A DNA stretch of 64,000 nt, taken from contig NZ_JANIPJ010000007.1 of assembly GCF_024623455.1 (NCBI RefSeq), forward strand, positions 62,001 to 126,000, written 5' to 3'. Below are positions 59,744-64,000 of the stretch, piece by piece. The position numbers were made by a program, and so were the translations under genes. The notes under the pieces are model-generated. The model was given only the letters and a program-made list of their open reading frames with translations, did not search any database and was not told the origin of the DNA. This stretch comes from Paenibacillus soyae. GTDB taxonomy: Bacteria > Bacillota > Bacilli > Paenibacillales > Paenibacillaceae. Each line of letters starts with the position of its first letter. Positions within the stretch are counted from its first letter, which is position 1.

Positions 59744-61621
59744 ATGGCTAAGAAGCAATTTCAAGCGGAATCCAAACGGTTGCTGGAGATGATGATCAAC
59801 TCTATCTATACCCAGAAGGAAATATTCCTGAGGGAGCTCATCTCGAATGCGAGCGACGCGATCGATAAGATTTACTATAAAGCGCTTACGGACGATCAAT
59901 TGGTGTTCAACAAAGAGGATTATTTCATTAAAATAACGGCGGACAAAACAAACCGGACGCTTACGATCACGGATACGGGAATCGGTATGACCGAGGAAGA
60001 GCTGGAGAACAATCTCGGCGTCATCGCGAAGAGCGGCTCGCTGGCCTTCAAGAAAGAGAACGAAGCGAAGGACGGGCATAACATTATCGGACAATTCGGC
60101 GTCGGCTTCTATTCCGCGTTTATGGTCGCGGACGAATTGATCGTAACGAGCAAGGCGCTGGGCAGCGACAAAGCCTATCGCTGGATTTCCGCGGGCGCTG
60201 ACGGATACACGATTACGCCGGCGGAGAAGGACGGCGTCGGCACCGAAATCGTCATGAAGATCAAGGAGAATACGGAGGACGAGCAGTACGACGAATATCT
60301 CGAGCCTTACCGCTTGAGAGCGATCATTAAGAAGTATTCGGATTTCATCCGTTATCCGATCAAGATGGATATGACGAGCCAGAAGCCGAAGGAAGGCAGC
60401 GAAGAGCTGGAGGAAGTCGTCGAAGAACAGACGATCAACAGCATGGTTCCGATCTGGCGCCGCAACAAGAACGAGCTGACAGAGGAAGATTACACCGCGT
60501 TCTACAGCGAGAAGCGCTACGGCTTCGATAAGCCGCTCAAGCATCTGCACGTTAGCGCAGACGGGGCTGTCGTTTACAATGCGATTCTGTATATCCCGGA
60601 GAATGCGCCGTTCGATTATTACACGAAGGAATATGCCAAAGGCCTGGAGCTCTACTCCAACGGCGTCCTAATTATGGAGAAATGCGCGGACCTGCTGCCG
60701 GACTATTACAGCTTCGTCAAAGGCATGGTCGATTCCGAGGATTTATCCCTGAACATTTCGCGCGAGCTGCTGCAGCATGACCGTCAGCTGAAGCTGATCG
60801 CGAAGAACATCAAGAACAAAATTAAAGGCATGCTGCAGGGCATGCTGAAGGACGAGCGCGACAATTACGAGAAGTTCTACAAAGCGTTCGGCCGCCAGCT
60901 GAAGTTCGGCGTTTACAACGACTACGGCATGAACAAGGGCGATCTACAGGATCTGCTGCTGTTCACCTCCTCCAAAGAGAAGAAGCTCGTCAGCCTGGAT
61001 GAATACATCTCCCGCATGCCGGAAGATCAGAAGTACATCTACTACGCGTCCGGCGAGTCGATCGAGCGGATCGAGAAGCTTCCGCAAATCGAGCTCGTGC
61101 TGGATAAGGGCTACGAAATCCTGTACTTCACGGACGATATCGACGAGTTCGCGATCAAGATGATCATGAACTACAAGGAGAAGGAGTTCAAATCCGTTTC
61201 GAGCGGCGATCTTGGCATCGAGGCGAACGAAGAAGAAAAAGCTTCGGAGGCGGAAGAGAACGACAACAAGCCGTTGTTCGACGCGATGCAGGAGCTTCTG
61301 GCCGGCAAAGTGAAATCGGTCAAAGCTTCCAAGCGTCTGAAGAGCCATCCGGTGTGCTTAAGCGCGGAAGGCGAGCTTTCGATCGAGATGGAGAGGATCC
61401 TGAAGGCGATGCCGGACAGCGGCGACGTCAAAGCGGATAAAGTGCTCGAGATCAACGTCGGACACGACGTGTTCCAATCGCTGAAGAGAGCGTATGCCGG
61501 CGATAAGGAGAAATTCAACCTGTATACGCAGCTGCTCTACAATCAGGCTCTATTGATCGAAGGCTTGACGATTCAGGATCCGGTTGAGTTTACAAACGAT
61601 ATTTGCAAGGTGATGGTTTAA
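59744..61621 (+). CDS. htpG: Chaperone HtpG (Hsp90)
   Basis: A 625-residue Hsp90. The N-terminal ATPase domain (about 1-220) has [49 protein letters not shown] and [15 protein letters not shown]. The middle domain has [14 protein letters not shown] and [16 protein letters not shown] with the conserved Arg. The dimerisation domain is C-terminal. A Glu-rich stretch at about 488-505 ([15 protein letters not shown]) is longer than in many relatives. It is cytoplasmic and folds client proteins under stress. The single-gene unit has its own promoter, CIRCE site and terminator; AGAGGGGAGAG precedes the ATG. Confidence 0.98.
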   Translation: MAKKQFQAESKRLLEMMINSIYTQKEIFLRELISNASDAIDKIYYKALTDDQLVFNKEDYFIKITADKTNRTLTITDTGIGMTEEELENNLGVIAKSGSLAFKKENEAKDGHNIIGQFGVGFYSAFMVADELIVTSKALGSDKAYRWISAGADGYTITPAEKDGVGTEIVMKIKENTEDEQYDEYLEPYRLRAIIKKYSDFIRYPIKMDMTSQKPKEGSEELEEVVEEQTINSMVPIWRRNKNELTEEDYTAFYSEKRYGFDKPLKHLHVSADGAVVYNAILYIPENAPFDYYTKEYAKGLELYSNGVLIMEKCADLLPDYYSFVKGMVDSEDLSLNISRELLQHDRQLKLIAKNIKNKIKGMLQGMLKDERDNYEKFYKAFGRQLKFGVYNDYGMNKGDLQDLLLFTSSKEKKLVSLDEYISRMPEDQKYIYYASGESIERIEKLPQIELVLDKGYEILYFTDDIDEFAIKMIMNYKEKEFKSVSSGDLGIEANEEEKASEAEENDNKPLFDAMQELLAGKVKSVKASKRLKSHPVCLSAEGELSIEMERILKAMPDSGDVKADKVLEINVGHDVFQSLKRAYAGDKEKFNLYTQLLYNQALLIEGLTIQDPVEFTNDICKVMV

Positions 61622-61626
61622 CAATA

Positions 61627-61667
61627 GAAACCCGTCGACCGCTAATGCCTCGACGGGTTTCTTTTTT
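61627..61667 (+). terminator. Terminator after htpG
   Basis: GAAACCCGTCGA / TCGACGGGTTTC followed by six T residues. Confidence 0.92.
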
Positions 61668-61692
61668 GGCGCCTGCGCGTGCAGGCATAGCG

Positions 61693-62148
61693 TTAGTGAA
61701 CGGTGTTCTGATGCTCGTGCTCGGAGATTTGGCTAAGCGCCTGTCCGGCGTCTCTGCCCGTCGTATTGCCCAGCGCGAGGTCGCCAAGCGAAATAACGCC
61801 GACGAGTCGGCCGTTGTCGACTACCGGCAGCCTGCGGATTTGATGGGCAGCCATAATATCCGCCGCTTCCTCGGCATCCGTCGTTGAGGACACCGTCACA
61901 AGAGCTTCGCTCATCACTTCGCTGACCGCGCAGGAGCCCGGTTGTTTCTTAGCGTAGCCGCGTACGACCAGGTCGCGGTCCGTGATGGCGCCAATGAGCT
62001 TGCCGGAATCGTTGGAATCGACGACAGGCACGAAGCCAACGTCGTTTTGAGCCATAATAACCGCAACCTCGTACACATTATCTTGTAAAGTAACCGTTTT
62101 GCAATTCGTGGACATCAGTTCTTTCACTTGTTTCAATTCCGTCAGCAC
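61693..62148 (-). CDS. CBS-pair domain protein (YhcV-like)
   Basis: A 151-residue cytoplasmic protein made of two CBS domains (about 8-65 and 78-135): VKELMSTNCKTVTLQDN with GFVPVVDSNDSGKLIGAITDRDL, then EVMSEALVTVSSTTDAEEAADIM with RRLPVVDNGRLVGVISLGDLA. The C-terminal tail ends HEHQNTVH. Such stand-alone CBS pairs bind adenine nucleotides and act as energy or ion sensors. The start is uncertain: GTG at 62148 or TTG at 62136, the latter 9 bases after AAAGGTG and giving the length usual for the family. It is convergent with htpG. Confidence 0.93.
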   Translation of the reverse strand: MLTELKQVKELMSTNCKTVTLQDNVYEVAVIMAQNDVGFVPVVDSNDSGKLIGAITDRDLVVRGYAKKQPGSCAVSEVMSEALVTVSSTTDAEEAADIMAAHQIRRLPVVDNGRLVGVISLGDLALGNTTGRDAGQALSQISEHEHQNTVH

Positions 62149-62238
62149 CTTTCCTCATCGAGCTAGCGGGCGTTATCCAAGGATAGCCACACTTCGATAG
62201 GATGCTTCCTGATATCGCGCAGTATTCGTCCTTGATGC

Positions 62239-62287
62239 AAAAAAAGAAGACGGCCAGCATCGCTCAATGGCGGTTGGCAGTCTTCTG
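62239..62287 (-). terminator. Terminator after the 62308-62778 gene
   Basis: On the minus strand AGAAGAC-TGCCAACC pairs with GGCTGGCC-GTCTTCT, followed by a T run. Confidence 0.85.
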
Positions 62288-62307
62288 ATTCGGTTTGCTC
62301 GGTTTTA

Positions 62308-62778
62308 TTATTTATGTCCGTAAACCGTTACATCGACCCGATCCGTACCGGCAGCTCCGCGGGCTGCAACGAGCCGAATATCCAAGTATCGCCCAGGTAC
62401 GACGTAGCTGTTCGTGTACGCCTGTCCCGGAGCTAGAGTAACTCTTTCTAAGCGTCCGACCGGCCGGCTCTCATCGTTGTTTGAAGCCAAGAGCGATACG
62501 GCAACGCTCGTGACGGAAGTGGTGCGGTTGAAGGCGTATACCCGGATCGATTCGTATTCGCGCACGTCGATGGCTCCACGAGGATAGCTTCGGCCTTGCG
62601 TTTCAACCACGTCTTCAATTACATCTTGCACGCCCTCTTCCGCCAATATTCTCTCCGCTGCCACTCTCTCTGCTGCCAGCTCTTCCAGTAATCGCTCGCG
62701 CGTAATGATTCGGGATTGGCCGGGCCTAATCACGTAACCGCCCTCAGGCGTGCTGAACAATAGCTTGTTTTTTGCCAT
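62308..62778 (-). CDS. Hypothetical protein with helical N-half and beta-sandwich-like C-half
   Basis: A 156-residue protein starting at the ATG read from 62778 behind AGAGGTGATC; further upstream frame is non-coding. The N-terminal part (MAKNKLLFSTPEGGYVIRPGQ) leads to a charged helix rich in Glu/Ala/Arg (RERLLEELAAERVAAERILAEEGVQ), perhaps coiled coil. The C-terminal half has alternating strands (IRVYAFNRTTSVTSVAVSLLAS, RVTLAPGQAYTNSYVVPG, DIRLVAARGAAGTDRVDVTVYG), like a small beta-sandwich as in spore-surface or adhesion proteins. No family was recognised and there is no signal peptide. It lies 104 bases downstream of the clpP paralogue on the same strand. Confidence 0.7.
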   Translation of the reverse strand: MAKNKLLFSTPEGGYVIRPGQSRIITRERLLEELAAERVAAERILAEEGVQDVIEDVVETQGRSYPRGAIDVREYESIRVYAFNRTTSVTSVAVSLLASNNDESRPVGRLERVTLAPGQAYTNSYVVPGRYLDIRLVAARGAAGTDRVDVTVYGHK

Positions 62779-62882
62779 GTGATCACCTCTTTCATGAGAA
62801 GTACTACATCTTATGCTTAGTCGGCTCAGACGCTTGTACTTTTGACCGAGGGTGATTGTCCATGGCCCATGAGGCATTGGTG

Positions 62883-63473
62883 TTATTGTGTTGTGATTAC
62901 TTTGTCGATGATCCCGTATGCAAGCGCCTCTTCGGCGGACATGAAGAAGTCGCGGTCCATATCCCGTTCCACCTTCTCTAGAGGTTGACCGGTTCTATCG
63001 GACGTGATCTGATTGAGCCTCTCGCGGTTCCGCAGAATACGTTTCGCGCTGATGGCGATATCGCTCGCTTGTCCTTGCGCCCCGCCATGGGGCTGGTGGA
63101 TCATAATTTCGCTGTTGGGCAGGGCGAACCGCTTGCCTTTCTCACCCGCGAGCAGCAGTATCGCTCCGAACGACGCGGCGAAGCCGGTGCAGATCGTCTG
63201 AATCTGCGGCTTGACGTACTGCATGGTGTCGTAGATCGCAAGACCGGCCGTGACGGAGCCGCCTGGGCTGTTGATATACATATGAATGTCCTTGTCCGGA
63301 TCCTCCGCCGCCAGGAACAGAAGCTGGGCAATCACGCTGTTGGCAACCGCGTCGTCGATGGCCGTACCGACGAAGACAATGCGGTCCTTGAGCAGCCTCG
63401 AATAAATATCGTACGAGCGCTCCCCGCGGTTCGTTTGCTCCACGACGTAAGGAATGGGAATGTTCCTGTTCAT
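62883..63473 (-). CDS. clpP: ClpP-family ATP-dependent protease subunit (paralogue)
   Basis: A 196-residue protein starting [28 protein letters not shown] behind GGAGGTAGATCCC. The ClpP core is complete: [42 protein letters not shown], catalytic Ser in [19 protein letters not shown], His in [18 protein letters not shown], and Asp in the [22 protein letters not shown] region. The Ser loop reads AASFGA where the housekeeping protein has AASMGA, so this looks like a second ClpP, as many Paenibacillaceae have. It would form a 14-mer with a Clp ATPase; none is encoded here. Confidence 0.94.
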   Translation of the reverse strand: MNRNIPIPYVVEQTNRGERSYDIYSRLLKDRIVFVGTAIDDAVANSVIAQLLFLAAEDPDKDIHMYINSPGGSVTAGLAIYDTMQYVKPQIQTICTGFAASFGAILLLAGEKGKRFALPNSEIMIHQPHGGAQGQASDIAISAKRILRNRERLNQITSDRTGQPLEKVERDMDRDFFMSAEEALAYGIIDKVITTQ

Positions 63474-63650
63474 GGGATCTACCTCCGGTTTGGTTGTATT
63501 GGCAATCGCAACGTATACGATTGGCCGCGGTTGAAAGATACGGCCGCCCGGCATAAAATAAAAAACAAATAACTGCGTATCTTTTGAAGAGGTTCATTCG
63601 TTTACAGGATAAAAGAGCGGGGTGTACCCGCATGCAAGGAGGCGGCGAGA

Positions 63651-64000
63651 ATGAAGACGCAGCAATCGGCTAGAGGCAGCGAACTGGATTGGGAGGCCAT
63701 GCAGGCGGCTTTGCAGCGATATTGCCTGGCGCTTACGGGATCGAGCTGGGAGGCGCAGGACTTGTCGCAAACCGCATGGACGAAGGCGCTGGAGCGGCTG
63801 CGGGGACGCGGGCATGTTAACCCGGAGGCATATCTGCTTCGCATCGCGAAGAATGCCTGGATCGACGTTTGCCGCCGCAAGGCGGCTTACAAGGAATTGC
63901 TTGAGGGTTTACTGTTCATCGACCGTGAGGACAAGGAGGACGCCCTTGAGATGGAGGAAGTTTTCCGCGCGCTTATCAAGCATCTTTCTCCTTTGCAGCG
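63651..64000 (+). CDS. RNA polymerase sigma factor, ECF type, 3' truncated
   Basis: The ATG at 63651 follows AAGGAGG, 8 bases away. The 116 visible residues are sigma-70 region 2 (YCLALTGSSWEAQDLSQTAWTKALERL, then NPEAYLLRIAKNAWIDVCRRKAAYKELL) and the start of region 4 (EVFRALIKHLSPLQR). The gene runs off the window. This is the ECF pattern, possibly of the SigJ-like group; target promoters and anti-sigma factor are not visible. Confidence 0.9.
   Translation, partial: MKTQQSARGSELDWEAMQAALQRYCLALTGSSWEAQDLSQTAWTKALERLRGRGHVNPEAYLLRIAKNAWIDVCRRKAAYKELLEGLLFIDREDKEDALEMEEVFRALIKHLSPLQ

Overview
The window (about 55-58% G+C by eye, strong AGGAGG-type ribosome binding sites, Rho-independent terminators, Spo0M, a YaaH-like spore-cortex hydrolase, catabolite-response elements, SLH-anchored polysaccharidases) reads as chromosome of a spore-forming Firmicute of the Paenibacillaceae (Paenibacillus or Cohnella type). 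This is inferred from gene content; no similarity search was run.

Layout. 1-3858: end of a methionine sulfoxide reductase B gene, a nitroreductase, an exported TraB/GumN-like protein, and convergently a LysM-GH18 spore-cortex hydrolase. 4042-17850: a complete 12-gene purine operon purEKBCSQLFMNHD in the Bacillus subtilis order. It is preceded by two inverted PurR boxes, a sigma-A promoter, a 5'-terminal hairpin, a guanine-type purine riboswitch with an unusually short L2 loop, and a terminator. 17851-18504: a non-coding minisatellite of seven-plus 46-bp units. 18505-23273: a four-gene operon with an exported polysaccharide deacetylase, a lipoprotein and a response regulator/histidine kinase pair. 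23296-31963: housekeeping genes that keep the B. subtilis pur-yerB-yerC-dgkB-rlmCD neighbourhood, with a phosphate transporter pair and a CbiX-like chelatase inserted. 32234-33680: an atypical PRISE-like reductase convergent with an HxlR regulator. 33852-51731: a plant-polysaccharide region. It has a pectate-binding beta-helix-like lipoprotein, cytoplasmic GH115 alpha-glucuronidase, secreted GH11 xylanase, a giant S-layer-anchored GH43 arabinanase-like enzyme with two LamG domains, and a secreted PL9 pectate lyase. It also has regulators (MocR, WYL) and several cre-like sites. 52093-57467: small protein, spo0M, and two divergent c-di-GMP enzymes (GGDEF; GAF-PAS-GGDEF-EAL). 57493-59548: a ThDP enzyme paired with a carboxymuconolactone-decarboxylase-like protein. 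59630-61621: htpG under a perfect CIRCE operator. 61693-64000: CBS-domain protein, small hypothetical protein, a ClpP paralogue and the start of a sigma factor gene.

How the genes fit together. The purine operon makes IMP from PRPP and appears controlled both at initiation (PurR) and by attenuation (riboswitch). The glycan genes would let the cell attack glucuronoarabinoxylan and pectin outside the cell (GH11, GH43, PL9) and finish glucuronic-acid-substituted xylo-oligomers inside (GH115), under glucose repression suggested by cre-like sites over three promoters.

The points most worth a second look are: the compound purine leader; the CIRCE-controlled htpG; the unassigned ThDP/CMD enzyme pair; the SLH-GH43-LamG-LamG protein and its promoter with a cre-like site bracketed by inverted repeats; the 46-bp minisatellite; and the PRISE-like protein that seems to lack the family tyrosine. 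I found no clear case of a wholly new defence or mobile system.
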